64,000 nt of DNA from Antilocapra americana (GCA_007570785.1 ML664161.1:3742171-3806170); one strand, 5' to 3'. Positions 12,658 to 25,195 are shown, numbered from the stretch's first letter. The notes: a model not told the origin generated them from the letters alone. Numbers and translations: made by a program.

Positions 12658-12876
12658 AGGTGGTGCTAGTGGAAAAAAAAAAAAAAACCTGCCAATGCAG
12701 GAGATGTATAAGACACTGGTTCAAACCTTGGGTTGGGAAGATCTCTTGGAGGAGGGCATGGAAACCCATGCCAGTATTCTTGCCTGGAGAATCCCATGGA
12801 CAAAGGAGCCTGGCAGTCTGCAGTCCATAGGGCTGCACAGAGTTGGACAGGACTCAAGCAACTTACCACACACACA
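12658..12876 (+). mobile_element. Bov-tA SINE with an internal A-run
   Basis: The head ggtggtgctagtgg is followed by an A-run of about 15 (12672-12687) where other copies read taaagaa. Then cctgccaatgcaggagatgt and the Bov-A body follow to gagttggacaggactcaagc. A similar 47-bp L1 segment lies on both sides (see findings). Confidence 0.9.
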
Positions 12877-13043
12877 TAATAGTTCTATTTTTAGTTTTTT
12901 TAGAAACCGCCATCCTATTTTCTATATTCTCCCTAACACTGCAGGCGTGCTCCCTTTTCTCCACATTCTTACTAACACCTGCTATTTGTGGTGATTTTGA
13001 TCGTAGTAATTCCAGCAGATTTAACATGATATCTCATTGACGT

Positions 13044-14565
13044 TTTGATTTGCATACAGTGAAGGTGATAAATAGATTCAAAGGATTAGATCTGGTAGAC
13101 AGATTGCCTAAAGAACAATGGATGGAAGTTCATAACATTGTACAAGAAGCAGTGACTAAACCATTCCAAAGACAGAGAAATGCAAGAAGGCAAAGGGGTT
13201 GTCTGAGGAGGCTTTACGAATTGCTGAGGAATGAAGTGAAGTGAAAGGCAAGAGAGAAAGGGAAAGATATAATACTGAATGTGGAGTTCCAGAGAACAGA
13301 AAGGAAAAATAAGAAGATCTTCTTCAATGAACAGTGCAAAAAATTGAGGAAAACAATAGAATGGGAAAGACAAAATATCTCTTCAAGCAAGCTGGAGATA
13401 TCAAAGGGACATTTCATGCAAAGATGGGCACAATAAAAAACAAAAATTGCAGGCCCTAACAGAAGCAGAAGAGGTTAAGTAGAGGTGGCAATAATACACA
13501 AAATGACTATACAAGAAAGGTCTCAGTGACTCAGATAACCACCTTGGTGTGGTCACTCACCTACAGCCAGACATCCTGGAGTGTGACATCAAGTGAGCCT
13601 TAGGAAGCATTACTACAAGCAAAGCTAGTGGGGGTGATGGAATTTCAGCTGAGCTATTTCAATCCTAAAAGATGATGCTGTTAAAATGTTGCACTCAATA
13701 TATCAGCAAATTTGGAAAACGTAGCAGTGGGTGTAGGATTGGAAAAGTCAGTTTTCATTCCAATCCCAGAGAAGGGCAATGCCAAAGAATGTTCAAACTA
13801 CCACACAATTGACCTCATTTCACATGCTAGTAAAGTTATCCTCAAAGTCCTTCAAGCTAGGCTTCAGCAGTATGTGAACTGAGAACTTTGAGATGTATGA
13901 GCTGCATTTTGAGGAGAAAGAGGAAAAAGCGGTCAAATTGCCAACATTCATTGGATAATGGAGAAAGCAAGGGAATTCTGGAAAAGCATGTACTTCTACT
14001 TCATTAGCTATGCTGAAGCCTTTGACTATGTGGATCACAACAAACTGTGGAAAATTCTTAAAGATATGGGATTACCAGATCACCTTATCTGTCTCCTGAA
14101 AAACCTGCATGCAGGTCAAGATGCAACAGTTAGAACATTAAGTGGAACAACAGACTGGTTCAAAATGTGGAAAGGAGTATGACAAGGCTGTATATTGTCA
14201 CCCTGCTTATTTAACTTATTTGCAAAGTAAACACGTAAAATGCTAGGCTGGGTGAGTCACAAGCTGGAATCAAGATTGCCAGGATAAATATCAACAGTGA
14301 TACCCACCCTAATGGCAGAAAGTGAAAAGGAACTAAGGAGCCTCTTGATGAGGGTGAAAGAGAAGAGCGAAAAATCTGGCTTGAAGCTCAAGATTTAAAA
14401 AATTAGGATCATGGCATCCAGCCCCATCACTTATGGCATATAGGAGAAAAAGGGGAATCAGTGACAGATTTTATTTTCTTGAACTCCAAAATCACTGTGG
14501 ATGATGTCTTCAGCCATGAAATTAAAAGACATTTGCTCCATGGAAAGAAAGCTATGACAAACCTG
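13044..14565 (+). mobile_element. BovB LINE, first part (linker and RT)
   Basis: Starts just after the endonuclease (aggattagatctggtagaca). It runs through the linker, SITTSKASGGDG (about 13610-13640) and RT motif A (YAEAFDYVD at about 14012-14036), then the SPCLF region near 14190-14215. Motif C is destroyed: at 14287-14303 the sequence passes from ATATCAACAG directly to TGATACC, about 15 bp short. Several stops and frameshifts. Interrupted by a Bov-tA at 14566. Confidence 0.9.
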
Positions 14566-14776
14566 TGTTTTGTGTATGTGCTTAGTTGTGTCTGACTCTT
14601 TGCAGTCCCATGTACAGTAGACTGCCAGGCCCCTCTGTCCATGGAATTTTCCAGGCCAGAATACTGGAGTGGGTTGCCATTTCATTCTCCAGGGGATCTT
14701 CCCATCCCAGGGATCCAGCCCGTGTCTCTTGCATCTACTGCATTGACAGGCAGATTCCTTACCACTTTTGAAATCC
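14566..14776 (-). mobile_element. Bov-tA SINE inserted in BovB
   Basis: Antisense SINE with body gtgtctgactctttgcagtc and head-end cagattccttaccactt. A 12-bp target-site duplication with one mismatch flanks it: atgacaaacctg (14554-14565) and atgaaaaacctg (14777-14788). Confidence 0.93.
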
Positions 14777-14854
14777 ATGAAAAACCTGGACAGCATATTA
14801 AAAAGCAGAGATATCATTTTGTTGACAAAAGTCCATATAGTTTTTCCAATAGTC

Positions 14855-14909
<55 letters not shown>

Positions 14910-15290
14910 TTGGATCACAAAGATGACTGAGCACTGAAGAATTTATGCTTTCAAAATGTGGTGCTGGAGAAGACTCTTGTGAGTACCTTGGACTGAAGAG
15001 AAATCAACCATTTAGTCCTAGAGGAAATCAACCCTGAAAGGACTGATTTTGAAGATGAGGCTCCAATATACTTTGGCCACTTTATAGTAAGAGTTGACTC
15101 ATTGAAAAAGACCCTGAAGCTGGGAAAGATTGAAGGCAAAAGAAGGAATCCACAGAGGATTAGATAGTTAGATAGCATCACTACTCAATGTACATGAATT
15201 TGAGCAAACTCTGGGTAACAGTGGACGACAGAGGAGCCTGGAGTGTTGCAGTCCACGGGGTCTCAAAGAGTTGGACACAACTGAGACACA
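14777..15290 (+). mobile_element. BovB LINE, second part (3' end)
   Basis: It resumes the BovB broken at 14565 (ctggacagcatattaaaaag) and runs to the 3' tail gttggacacaactgagacac. Inside it a (TA)n array has replaced the short tatgga segment of the element. Confidence 0.9.
14857..14904. repeat. (TA)24 microsatellite
   Basis: Pure TA array of 48 bp. It sits exactly where BovB normally reads atgtatggatgtgagag, so it seems to have grown from tata inside the element. Confidence 0.97.
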
Positions 15291-15644
15291 ATTAGTGATG
15301 CTGAGTATCTTTTCATGTGTCTGTGGAACATCTGCATGTTCTCTTTGGAAAAATGTCTTTTCAAGTGTTTTGCCCATTTTTAATGTATGTTTTGATTTTG
15401 AGTTTGTGCTATTTCTGTATTTTTTAATATTACCACCTTATCAGTCATATATTTCCTCCCATTCAGTGTTATGTCTTTTCATTTTTGATGGTTTCTTTTG
15501 TTGTACAAAAGCTTTTAATTTTAACCTTGAAAATCTACTGGGAAAAGTTACTAATTACTGAGTGTATATATTAATTAACCCTAAGTTAAGAGGATAAAAG
15601 CTAAAGTGTAACTGATGTTTAGCAGCATCAGTACTATAAAGAGG

Positions 15645-15783
15645 ATAAGCTGATTGGATGGCATCACTAACTCAATGGACATGAGTTTGAACAAACTCAG
15701 AGAGGCAGTGGAAGACAGCGAAGCCTACAGTGCTGCAGTTCCTGGGGTTGCAGAATCGGACATGACTTAGCAACTGAACAGCT
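15645..15783 (+). mobile_element. BovB 3' end fragment
   Basis: agctgattggatggcatcac, then atgagtttgaacaaactcag and tcggacatgacttagcaact match the last 140 bp of BovB. Confidence 0.85.
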
Positions 15784-16839
15784 AGCTTACTGCTAGCAAA
15801 CACCTCAATTTTTGTTTTCTCTCAGCAGCTCCTTAAACTGTCATATTATCCATGGCCCTATTGGCCAAGAGTATAACAGAGCATTTGTAGCCTTAGTGTT
15901 TTAGCTGTTATATTAATAAATGGTAAAATAGCAAATATGAATACTTGGGATATTTTCTTAAGTAAAATGTCCTTTAGCTTCTGAGCTGGCTAAGCTCCTC
16001 ACGCCGGTCCAAATATAAAAACACCAGAATTTTCCACTAAGAATACTTCTCAGGGAACATGGGAAATGAACCACTAAGGTCATTAAATAAATAAGAGAAC
16101 TGAAGTTTCTATGTTTATAACCAAAATTTTTAAAAATTACTAATTTTTTGTATATAGGGTGATCATATGGCTTCCATTTGGTCCTTGTCTCATGTATCAC
16201 CAAGCATGGGGGTTGTGTGAAGTACTGAGAAGGAAAGGTATAAATTCTAGGGGAGGAAGTGCTTGACAGTAGCACCTTCCATGTTTCAGTTCCTTCACTT
16301 GTATTTTATGGAGTCCTACCTATGCCTGGCTAAATGGATACAAAGCATACTGTTAATTTTTAACTGAACTAACTCTCACAAAATAGGCCAATGGGTAAGA
16401 AATGTCTCCTTCCAAGAAATCACAAGTTGAAAATACCTCTGAAAATAAAAGCATAAACGAACAAAAAGAAGATAATTATCTGATTCTAGGCACAACTTTA
16501 GTACAAGTGCTTCAGGTACACAATGAGGTTAAAAAAGTAATGATATATCTGGAGTTGACAGGATGAGAAATCCCTATGGAAACTTGTTTGGTATGGATTT
16601 ATAACCACTGCTGTTAACAATAAACAATAAACTTCACTTTGTACTTTGATATACTGGTAAATTATATTTAAAGTTCTCATATATTTTTAATTTTAAAATA
16701 ATTCATCATAATGTAATTGTTTTTAAATTCTATTTTGTGGTATCATTAAGCATATAGATAATAATAAGTAAATAAATGTATATACTTTGTGAATGTATGC
16801 CAGTTTTTAAGCTACTAGACCCATGGTGTTATAGTAAAT
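15784..16839. other. unassigned AT-rich sequence, no gene seen
   Basis: No repeat or coding signal recognised. The 105-residue minus frame at 15958-16275 has no domain I know. Confidence 0.5.
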
Positions 16840-16850
16840 CGAGCACTATT

Positions 16851-16963
16851 TTTTTTTAATATTAGAGCAACTTTGTGTTCTTTTTTTATTTTATTTATTT
16901 ATTTGTTTTAATTTTCTTTACATTATCGTGTTGGTTTTGCCATACATTGACATGAATCTGCCA
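16851..16963 (-). mobile_element. 113-bp 5'-truncated ruminant L1 3' end
   Basis: Antisense L1 3' UTR end (gttggttttgccatacattg) next to T-runs standing for the poly(A) tail. An exact 11-bp target-site duplication, cgagcactatt, lies at 16840-16850 and 16964-16974, so this is a complete though extremely short insertion. Confidence 0.9.
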
Positions 16964-16974
16964 CGAGCACTATT

Positions 16975-17275
16975 CACAGATAAGTATTATTTATTTGGAT
17001 CTTAGCTCAAATGTCAAAGCATATAAACTCAAAAAATGTTTTCCTTGATCCATCTATGTTAAGAAATAGCCTAATGAAGTCAGTCTCTCTCACATTACTT
17101 CTTTCCCTCATGGGAACCTAAGATTTTTTGAAATTATCTTTTTTATTTATTTTTAGAATGTATGTTTCACGCTGTTTGTTGTTGCTGTTGTTTTTAGCCA
17201 ATGCCCTTTTCCAGTTTCAAGTACGCTGTCAAGCAAAAAGGAAATTTGTTTTGAATAAATGAATGTAATGATATT
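16975..17275 (+). mobile_element. L2 LINE 3' end
   Basis: cttagctcaaatgtcaaagc, a Phe/Pro-like cttgatccatctatg stretch, agaatgtatgtttcac and the end ttgaataaatgaatgtaatg fit the terminal 300 bp of L2, with its characteristic TGAATGAA-like end. Confidence 0.65.
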
Positions 17276-18410
17276 TTATTTTTAAGTCATGAGTATTTTC
17301 TTTTGTTTCTGCCAGTTTTATGAACTGAGGAAATCCTAAAAAGTGTCTACATATTTCTGTCCTTTAATTTGCTCATGAGTTAAAAAAATATTATCCTAGA
17401 ATATGTCTAAGTAAGTCTGGTTTAAAATTTGAAGGAATACAATCTAATAGCTACTTTTAGTTTTAGAGACCTTTCATTCACTTCCTACTCACTTTTTGCA
17501 CAGGTCCCAGACCCTCAGCATATCCTTTTAGAAGGATAAATTTTCAGAGACGAGATCACATATCTATATAATATAAAAGTGCACATCCTGTACATCTTGC
17601 AACGTCAACACACTTATCTACAATTGTCTCCCTTTAAACTGGGACAATGTTAGTTAGGTCCTTCCCACAAGAAGAGTGGTAATAATTTACAACTTTGTGA
17701 AACAAAACTTCCCATCAATGAAATGAACATCACATGAGTTTCGTGTCTCAATCATTGTGGAATAAAGAATTGTGCCTGGCTTCTCATCTTCGTTTCCTGT
17801 ATTTGGCTGTCATCCAACATGAATGAACTAGTGAAACAGTGCCCTGATATTCCACAAAGAGTGTTCAATCTAGCAAGTGGGAATTGAAGAAAATCAAATA
17901 TTTTAGGCTCAATAAATCATTTTCCTATTTTAGATTAAACTTTGTGCTACAAACAGAAGGATCATTTAGGATCTACCAATTTTAAAAATCCATTATAAAG
18001 GCAATAGTGAGGTAACAAGTACAAACATAGTATTGCTCATAAAAATAACTAAAAAACTCAAGAAATTTTACTCTTTGAATCCTACAACAACAAATAAAAA
18101 TTAAGATATAGGCTCATGTATTGGTGTCATCAGAATATATTTGAAGAGCTGATTTATATCTCTTCATCTCAGATGAAGTGATCCCTTTACTTAGACTTTG
18201 CTATTTTGTAAAGCCATTATTACTGTCAGAAGAGCAATAATGAACTATTTACTTCATTACTTAACCTTTTCACTGGTTAAACCTTGACCATTGTGTATTA
18301 GTTTTATCAACTCGGTAATACACTAAGAGAAATCTAGACATTTCAGTCTTTGTGATCATGCCTGTATAGAAGAAAAGACAAAGATTTGAAATGGCATTTT
18401 GTCCTGGTTT
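17276..18410. other. unassigned AT-rich sequence, no gene seen
   Basis: I recognise no repeat and no coding signal. Confidence 0.5.
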
Positions 18411-18622
18411 GGCTTCCCAGGTGGCTCAGTGATAAAGAATACACGTCGATGCCAGAGGCACAGGAGATATGGATTCGATCCTGAGATCAGGAAGATCCTC
18501 TGAAGGAGGAAATGGCATCCCACTCCAGTATTCTTGCCTGAAAAATCCCATGGACAGAGGAGCCTGGCGAGTTATAGTCCAGAGTTAAACATTACTTAGT
18601 GACTAAACCACCACCACTGTGA
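18411..18622 (+). mobile_element. Bov-tA SINE
   Basis: Head ggcttcccaggtggctcagt, body cccactccagtattcttgcc, and a degraded tail (acattacttagtgactaaac). No clear target-site duplication. Confidence 0.9.
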
Positions 18623-18980
18623 TCTACAGGAGAAAAAATATTTTCATTTTAAAAACTCAGAACCATCAATAAAAAATAAAACAGACTATAAATGATAGTT
18701 CACTAGGATATCCACTAGGGTAGTCCACTAATATTTGAATATTTTCACCTTGAATTTATTTACTCAATTACAAGTATTCAATATTTGTAATTACCATTGC
18801 TGCATTATTCCAACCATCTATGAGCCTCAGAAACTAAAAAGATATACGCTTGATCCATTTCACTCATTAAGACATGCATCATAACCAAATAAATTAGTTT
18901 TTAAAGAATTTCGTTCTACATTTATATTCAGTCTATACTAGCTTTTAATTATATTTTCATTCTATTTGAACATTACAAGC
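18623..18980. other. unassigned AT-rich sequence
   Basis: Nothing recognised. Confidence 0.5.
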
Positions 18981-19500
18981 TCCTTGATCAGGGTTTCTGA
19001 GAAGCAGACACCAAGATACCGTTATAGATGCAAGATATATACTGAGAGAAAAAACGAAGTGGTAAAAGTCAGAAGAGGAGGGGTGGTGAGGTCTGAATTC
19101 TGTGAACGATAGAGAGAAGGAGGAATTTCAGACTGCAAAGCAGTTCAAAGAAAATTTCAGTCAGGCTGATGGGGATTTATCAAACTACAGTTTGACCTGA
19201 ATGGGCATGCTTTTAGTCCTTGTCAGACATAATTAATTTGGGGAGACTACTGTGGGAAACAGAGCTTCGAAGCTAATATGATCTTGGACTCCGACTGTAG
19301 CACCTAAGACTATCAACTGCAGTGTAAGATATGAGATGGGCATTTGCATGATCACCACAGTCCACCCTACTCCTCTGTCCCTGTTGAAAAGCAGCTCCTC
19401 TAGTGGTTTCTTTCCTAGGGGCATGAACCATGGTCCCCACCGATGCAGTTGATCTCTGGGATATCCTGGCACTGTTCATCTTCCTCCTGTCAAATTAACT
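18981..19500 (-). mobile_element. possible old LTR remnant, antisense
   Basis: The start tcagggtttctgagaagcag resembles the reverse of the end of the LTR at 11.1-11.6 kb (tctggagaaccctgac). The rest is moderately GC-richer than its surroundings, but I cannot match it. It could equally be unique sequence. Confidence 0.3.
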
Positions 19501-20987
19501 AAATAGGGGGAAAAAAAATCAGAATGATGTGGTTTTAATGCCCTTGGGATGTTTATAAACAAACCAAACCTTGGTCTGTAATGTCCTGTCTCTAGGTTAA
19601 AAAAGTAAAAACCTAAGGACAACCAATCACAAACAGCCAAGAGGGCTATTCCAAATAATGCAACCACTTAACCTATAGCCAATCAATTCTCTTGTTTTGC
19701 TTCTATCTCTTCTTTATGAAAGTCTTTCCCCTGGCTCAGAGAAGTGGTATAAATTTTCAGCTAGAAAGGAAGACTTAACTTTGGATTTTCATTGTCCCTC
19801 AACTTTGAATAATCAAAGGCTTCAATATCCATACTTGTTTTTAAAATCTCCTCATCTTTTCTCTTTTTTTGTTTTTTAGTTTTTTTTTTAATTGTTGGAA
19901 ATATCTTTTGGTAATTATAAAATAGGCAGATAGAATATAGATAGTATATAGATTTTTTTCCCCATACTTCTAATTAGCAATAGAAATATGCCAAATCCAG
20001 ATAGATTCCATCTTTACTGGTGATTATCCTAGCGAATATCTTGAGACTTTTCTTAGCAGAGGAGATATAACATATAGCACACTTAAAAATAGGTGTGTAA
20101 GTGAGAATTATATGGTTTCTATTTCCTTCCTGTATATCTAGATAAGAACTACACATAGATTCTTAGAATTTTTTACTGTATTTTTCCTGTGAGTGGTTTT
20201 CGAATAATATGGTAAAGACTGCTGCTATTTGCTTTTGTTGTTTTAATTATTTTGTTCACTTATTTAAGTATGCAGTGGAGGAGTACTTTGTAGTATAGTC
20301 CACTATTTCATTATAAACTGGAACTCTGCATAGAGCTTTAAATGTCATAAAATAAAAGGAATTTAACTTCATTTTAGAGATATTACTTTCTGTGTTAAGT
20401 AGTTTTTCTTTAATTAGTTTCAGTTAGCAAAGCAATTATTTCAAGGAAAGTGTTAGACTGGAAATAATTTTAGATCTTAGTAGACTCAAGTGGCAAAATT
20501 CTTGGAAAAAAATCAGATTTATTTACTCACCTTAAGAGTTTTAAGAATGTTTTGTGGAATTTTTATTTTCTTCAATTTTACCATTAGAAATATATGTTAA
20601 GGATAGTCATATAATGCCATCTACTTGTTCTTTTGGAAAATGACTTGTTGAAACTTTGCCTTGAAAGTAACAATATATGAATGTATGTTTGATGAGCATA
20701 ACTGCCATCATCTAGAAGGATACTGCATTAGGTAAAAATAATAATTTATATTCTTTAGCATTTTCTTCCTGAAATTTTCATGTCTCTAAAATTTTAGCGT
20801 TGATATAAATTTTTTCAAAGTCTATAATGTCAGCTCTCATCTTTTGACAAAGCAAATGCTTTGCAGTTTAAGAAATTTTGTCCCATAATATTGAGTGTTT
20901 GCCTTTAATGATACTACAAGATTTTTAATTCAGTACTATGCAGAAATGCTTTATAGGTTCATTTCTTTGTGCTTCATTGGCAAAAAA
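19501..20987. other. unassigned AT-rich sequence, no gene seen
   Basis: No coding signal. A T-rich tract lies at 19858-19892. No repeat family recognised. Confidence 0.5.
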
Positions 20988-20996
20988 TAAACTGAA

Positions 20997-22479
20997 GCTG
21001 AGATGAGTTCAGATGCTCAATCATGTCTGACTCTTTCTGAGGCCATGGACTGCAGCATGTCAGGCTTTCCTGTCCATCCTCAACTCCCAGAGCTTACTCA
21101 AACTCATGTTCACCAAGTTGGTAATGCCATAAAATTACCTCATCCTCTGTCACCCCCTTCTCCTCCTGTCTTCAATCCTTCCCAGCATCAGTGTCTTTTC
21201 CAATGAGTCAGCTCTTCGCATCAGGTGGTGAAAGTATTGGAAGTTCAGCTTCAGCATCAGTCCTTCCAATGAACATTCAGGACTTATTTCCTTTAGGATG
21301 GACTGGTTGGATTTCCTTGCAGTCCAAGGGACTCTGAAGAGTCTTCTCCAACACCACAGTTCAAAAGCATCAATTCTTCGGTGCTCAGCTTTCTTCACCA
21401 TCCAACTCTCACATCCATACATGACTACTGGAAAAACCATAGCTTTGACTAAACAGATCTTTATTGGCAGAGTAATGTCTCTGCTTTTTAATATGCTGTC
21501 TAGATTGATCATTAACTTTTTTTTTTTCCAAGGAGCAAGTGCCTTTAATTTCATGGTTGCAGTCACCATCTGCAGTGATTTTGGAGCCCCCCAAAATAGC
21601 CTCTCATTGTTTACATTGTTTCCCCATCTATTTGCCATGAAGTGATGGGACCAAATACCATTATTGTAGTTTTCTTAATGTTAAGTTTTAAGCCAACTTT
21701 TTCACTCACCTCATCAAGAAGCTCTTTAGTTCTTAACTTTCTGCCATAAGAATGTTGTCATATGCATATCTGATATTTCTCCCAGCAATCTTGATTCCAG
21801 CTTGTGCTTCACCCAGTCTGGTATTTTTCATGATATACTCTGCATATAAGTTAAATAAGTTCAGTGACAATATACAGCCTTGGCATACTGTTATCACGAG
21901 GTGGAACCAGTTCATCGTCAATGTCCAGTTATAACTGTTGCTTCTTGACCTGCACACAGATTTCTCCTTAAGCAGGTCAGATGGTCTGGTATTCCCATCT
22001 CCTTAAGATTTTTCCACAGATTGTTGTGATCCACACAATCAAGGGATTTGGCATAATCAATAAACCAGTAATAGATGCTTTTCTGAAATTCTCTCACTTT
22101 TTCAATGATCCAACAGATGTTGGCAATTTGATCTCTGGTTCCTCTGCCTTTTCTAAATCCAGCTTGAACATCTGGGAGTTCACAGTTCACATATTGTTGA
22201 AGCCTGGCTTGGAGAATTTAGAGCATTACTTTCCTAGCGTGTGAGATGAGTGCAATTGTGAGATAGTATGAGCATTCTTTGGATTGCCTTTCTCTGGGAT
22301 TGGAATGAAAACTGACCTTTTCCAGTCCTGTGGCCACTGCTGAGTTTTCCAAATTTGCTGGCATATTGAGTGCAGCACTTTCACAGCATCATCTTTCAGG
22401 ATTTGAAATAGCTCAACTGGAATTCCATCACCTCCACTGGCTTTATTCATAGTGATGCTTCCCAAGGCCTACTAATTTC
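20997..22479 (-). mobile_element. BovB LINE, 5'-truncated, with target-site duplication
   Basis: 1483 bp from the 3' end (21001) up to the SITMNKASGG region. An exact 9-bp duplication, taaactgaa, flanks it at 20988-20996 and 22480-22488. Frames 21150-21638, 21918-22190 and 22226-22465 hold pieces of the RT. RT motif C at 21757-21768 reads YAYD (first catalytic Asp changed to Tyr), with the preceding NNL residues deleted. Confidence 0.95.
21150..21638 (-). pseudogene. BovB RT C-terminal region, open for 162 codons
   Basis: Contains KAMVFPVVMYGCESW, KKAEHRRIDAFELWCWRRL and MLKLNFQYFHHLMRR, the conserved C-terminal block of BovB. It is the second longest recognisable frame in the window. It is open only because the element is fairly young; the catalytic motif upstream is mutated. 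Confidence 0.88.
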
Positions 22480-22488
22480 TAAACTGAA

Positions 22489-23226
22489 ATTAGAACTCTT
22501 GTAAAGAAAATGTTACTAAATGAGTTATATTTTAAAATAAATACAAATGGATTTGGCTTAAATTACACTAATTTATTTTTATTCTCCCAATTTACCATCA
22601 TATAATTCAGCAATAAAAATACCCTTTCAAACTTAAAAAAAAAAAACCTATATTCTTCATTTATTTCTTCTCTTTAAGTAATTACCAGTCTCTTCTATCA
22701 TGAGGCAAATCTGTTGAGGACTTTGACAATGTAATTTCCACCATCTGTTCTTCACATTTTTAGATAATAAGTTCATTTTCTATGCCCCAAATAACTGTTG
22801 CTTCAAATAGTTTCATTTTTTTAGTAGCATTGAGTGTTTTTATTCTCTACATACTTCATAGGCTCTCAAGGATTGAAAGTGATAAAAAGGAAGGTAAATG
22901 AAATACAAAGAAAATAAGAATGAGAAATAAAAAGAACATATCCAATTTTTATGTTCAACAGTGCTATCTAAAACCTAAAGATGAAAATGTGCAGCATTCC
23001 TTAATCTGGTTTAGAGTTATAGATAAAGATTAAGTACCAGAATACTGCCGCATATTAGATAGTCGTGTGGCTAAAATTTGTTGCTGTGTAAATAAGACTA
23101 CCACTAGGATTTTACAACCAATTATCACTAAGTAATGTTTACATGTTTTTTTGTGTGTTATTTCAGTTTTTTCATAAACCACTTATGAAGTAGAAATTAT
23201 TATCCTCATATCACATAGATAAATGA
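22489..23226. other. unassigned AT-rich sequence, no gene seen
   Basis: No repeat or coding signal recognised. Confidence 0.5.
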
Positions 23227-23233
23227 AGCTTCA

Positions 23234-23635
23234 GTAGTCACTTAAGTTACTCAGTCGTGTCTGATTCTTTGTGACCTCATGGACTGCAGCACACCAGGCT
23301 TCCCTGTCCATTACCAACTCCCAGAGCTTACTCAAACTCATGTCCATTGGGTTGGTGATAGCATCCAACCATCTTATCCTCCATCATCCCCTTCTTCTCC
23401 TGCCTTCAATCTTTCCCAGTATCAGGGTCTTTTCCAATGAGTCAGTTCTTTGCATCAGGTGGCCAAAGTATTGGAGTTTCAGCTTCAACATTAGTCCTTC
23501 CAATGAATATTCATGATTGATTTCCTTTAGGATGGACTGGTTGGACCTCCTTACAGTCCAAGGGACTCTGAAGAGTCTTCTCCAACACCACAGTTCAAAA
23601 GCATCAATTCTTCCATGCTCAGCTTTCTTTCAGTG
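23234..23635 (-). mobile_element. BovB 3' end
   Basis: From the 3' tail (cagtcgtgtctgattctttg) to the block around ccatgctcagctttctttc. A short duplication agcttca at 23227-23233 and 23636-23642 marks the insertion. Confidence 0.9.
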
Positions 23636-23761
23636 AGCTTCAAAGACTTGCTAAGGGTCACTCAATCTGTAGTTTAGTGTGCTAGAATTAATACTAGATA
23701 ATCTTACACCCAGTAATATACAGCAGAAAAGATAAGTGTTTAGATTCTTAATGGTCAGCGT

Positions 23762-23976
23762 CAATGTTAGCTGCTCAGTAGTGTCCGACTCTTTGTGACT
23801 ACAGTCCCATGGACTATAGCCCACCAGGCTCCTCTGTCTATGGAATTTTCTAGGCAAGAATACTGGAGTGAATTGCCATTCCATTCTCCAGGGAATCTAC
23901 CTGACCCAAGGACCGAATTGGGGTCTCCTGCATTGCAGGTGGATCCTTCACCAGCTGAGCTACCAGGAAATCCCAG
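23762..23976 (-). mobile_element. Bov-tA SINE
   Basis: Antisense copy with head-end gagctaccaggaaatccc. Target-site duplication tggtcag(c/t)gt at 23752-23761 and 23977-23986, one mismatch. Confidence 0.93.
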
Positions 23977-23986
23977 TGGTCAGTGT

Positions 23987-25195
23987 AGTCAACAGTAAAT
24001 GGTGAAAAGATCTAATTATACCAAGGCCTAGGTCTAATGACATGATACAAAGATAATTATCTAAAATCTTAAAATAAGAAGACAGAACTCAAGCAACTGA
24101 CTGCAAAAACAAATCCTATAAACAAATGGAATTTGAACACAAAGAGCCCAGTGTGCATTCCTGTCAATTCAAGGACCCTTTAAAATGCTGATAAACAAAG
24201 ATATTTAACATGATATTGGTGTAATCTTCAAAAATGTCAAAAGATTAATTTTTACTCAATATCTAAAATAAGAACACAAACCTAAATATACTTTTACTAT
24301 TATTAGGGAGAGCTTGTTGGTTAAGCTTAATCTCTCCAAGGAGACCCAACTGCTTATGTTTTATAGACTATTTTGAAAACATGAAATCCAAGGACTGGTG
24401 GACTTTTACAGATGAGTGGGTTGACATAATTTGTCTATAGTGAAGCTGCTGCTGAGTGGTTGACATTCATAAGAGAATCCATTTTTAATTGCTTGACTTT
24501 TAGAAGTGAGGAACTCTCATTGATTGGTGGGCATGCAAAAACATGTTCAATGAGGTGAAGTTTCATTACTTAATGATTGAACTGCTTTAGAAACTTTTCC
24601 AGTGGCTGTGTATTAGCTAAAGTCTAAATATAGACTTTCATTCATTAATTAGGCATGTTCAAACTAGTTCTGGTGACTGTTGTTAACTCGGCTACACAAT
24701 AATCCACATTTTCCTAGGAATGTGGGAATACATTTTTTTAATCATACATAAGTACTTACTATAGTTATTATTAATCTAGATATTCCATGAAATAGTACTA
24801 TACTCATATGTTTTGAAATGTGAAACGTGTACTCTCCCGTGAAGGATACCAGCTGGTTTGAAAGATTTAATTTCAATTGAAATTTGTATTTAGCTGCTTC
24901 AGCTTGACTTCTCAGGGGACAGTTGTATCTTTAATTCATGTCATGAGTCCTTATAACATAGCTTTATTATCCTCACAAATACTATTCTAACTCTAATTAA
25001 GCTGAAGAATTCTAAGCTTTTATAGACACGAATTCACATCATGGCAGGTGATGGTTGGAAGAGTAAAATCTTCCTGGTTCAGTATATTTGTTCAGTTTCC
25101 TAGTAGGAATTTTTTTTCAAAATTTCTAAAAAACAAAAACAAACAAGCAAAAAAATCTCCTTTTTGGAAATATTGAAAATATGGGCAAGAGCTAT
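23987..25195. other. unassigned AT-rich sequence, no gene seen
   Basis: About 1.2 kb with no recognised repeat. One of the longest repeat-poor stretches here. No coding signal. Confidence 0.5.

Larger units (their letters stand above)
11583..15555 (-). mobile_element. old L1, 3' UTR to ORF2 end, host of a nested stack
   Basis: Antisense L1 pieces at 11583-11659, 12051-12657, 12877-13043 and 15291-15555 line up in order as one 3' end. They read tagattccacatataaaata, aatccactcatctattgatg, ttgatttgcat, then after the BovB attagtgatgctgagtatct and tgtacaaaagcttttaattt. The pieces are separated by BovB at 11660-12050, Bov-tA at 12658-12876 and a larger BovB at 13044-15290. The L1 sequence at 13043 resumes at about 15291, which supports insertion rather than chance adjacency. 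Confidence 0.88.

Noticed and set aside
15958..16275. 105-residue minus frame as a gene
   Set aside because: No recognised domain and no flanking gene structure.
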